Below are positions 63,715-64,000 of a DNA stretch of 64,000 nt, piece by piece. Position 1 is the first letter of the stretch, and each line of letters opens with the position of its first letter. The translations under genes and the position numbers were made by a program. The DNA comes from Hydrogenophaga sp. (GTDB lineage Bacteria > Pseudomonadota > Gammaproteobacteria > Burkholderiales > Burkholderiaceae_C). The notes beneath the pieces were generated by a model. It worked only from the letters and a program-made list of their open reading frames with translations. It had not been told where the DNA came from and did no database searches. Location of the stretch: contig NZ_JAHCKL010000004.1 of NCBI RefSeq assembly GCF_026125785.1, positions 186,001-250,000 on the forward strand, in the 5' to 3' direction.

Positions 63715-63960
63715 TCAGGCCGCGAGCATCCAGCGCGGCGGGCTCGAGGGCCTGGAGGCCAGCGGGGCGCTGTGCTCTTCGCTCGAAGCCAGCTGCACCA
63801 CGCGCAACCCCTCGGGCAGGCGGGAAGAAGAGCGGGGGTAGAGGTACGGGCACTCGTCGAGCCACAGGTCGGGCTGGTGCTGCAGGTTCTTCACGCAGCT
63901 GTTGAAGATCAGCCCTTCGGCAAAGCCAGGATGGTCACCAAAAATCTTGTAGGTAAACAC
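63715..63960 (-). CDS. Hypothetical small protein
   Basis: 81-residue protein that I do not recognise. It starts at GTG 63960 with GGGAG seven bases upstream. It contains IFGDHPGFAEGLIFNSC and LWLDECPYLYPR (two cysteines), and a Ser/Pro-rich C-terminus ending in WMLAA. There is no signal peptide or membrane segment. It is 153 bases from the small membrane-protein gene. Confidence 0.5.
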   Translation of the reverse strand: MFTYKIFGDHPGFAEGLIFNSCVKNLQHQPDLWLDECPYLYPRSSSRLPEGLRVVQLASSEEHSAPLASRPSSPPRWMLAA

Positions 63961-64000
63961 GAAAGCACTCCCAGAAGCAATTGAACGAGGGATGGATCGC

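Overview
The window is GC-rich, gene-dense DNA from a betaproteobacterium, most likely Burkholderiales, family Comamonadaceae. The evidence is the livHMGF, rarA-lolA-ftsK-trxB and ribF-ileS-lspA neighbourhoods, TACAAT-type -10 elements, GAGCTTGTCGAAG-type REP sequences, a typical Comamonadaceae C-rich/G-rich intergenic repeat, and many Bug-type (tripartite tricarboxylate transporter) binding proteins. The genus cannot be fixed from sequence reading alone; Hydrogenophaga-like is a guess. I see no rRNA, tRNA, CRISPR array, insertion sequence or prophage.

Layout. (1) 1-3003: the 3' part of a catabolic operon, with a truncated Bug receptor, an enolase-superfamily enzyme and an alpha-methylacyl-CoA racemase-type enzyme. 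(2) 3118-31681: mainly housekeeping. It holds rpoH under a perfect CIRCE element, lysS, livHMGF, rarA, lolA, ftsK, a Crp/Fnr regulator, trxB, rpmB-rpmG, a fatty-acid desaturase, an RsmB-like methyltransferase, prfC, purN, a frameshifted yceH, two acyl-CoA dehydrogenases, an HNH endonuclease, ribF-ileS-lspA and a Na/Pi-type transporter. (3) 31757-50442: an accessory catabolic region made of divergent operons: aminotransferase; nitroreductase / thiolase-like / DUF35 / Bug / SnoaL-like; NIPSNAP / Bug; CaiB-type CoA transferase / DUF2889; and a long plus-strand run of SnoaL-like, Bug, FAH hydrolase, Bug, hydantoinase A and B, a small Cys-motif protein, a CobW GTPase and Bug. (4) 50453-56592: glutaminase, a UvrA-like protein lacking the UvrB-binding module, and a divergent LysR/MFS pair. 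(5) 56725-63960: a membrane protein, TetR-amidohydrolase-Bug, LysR/NAD(P)-binding protein, glutaredoxin, a glycine-zipper protein, a GFA-family protein and two small hypothetical genes.

How the parts fit. Seven Bug receptors lie next to CoA-dependent or hydrolytic enzymes, while no TctA/TctB membrane subunits are present, so the receptors must use a transporter encoded elsewhere. Two divergent intergenic regions (36852-36901 and 40292-40342) have the same design: overlapping opposite-direction promoters with a TGGTNNNACCA palindrome one base from the plus-strand -10. This suggests that one GntR-type regulator, encoded outside the window, controls four transcription units. A second shared operator (57266-57283 and 58067-58084) links the TetR gene to the amidohydrolase-Bug unit. 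The most interesting candidate systems are the thiolase-like/DUF35 pair, in which the thiolase active-site residues and the zinc-ribbon cysteines are both missing, and the HyuA-HyuB-small protein-CobW GTPase cassette, which looks like a metalloenzyme with its own metal-delivery proteins.
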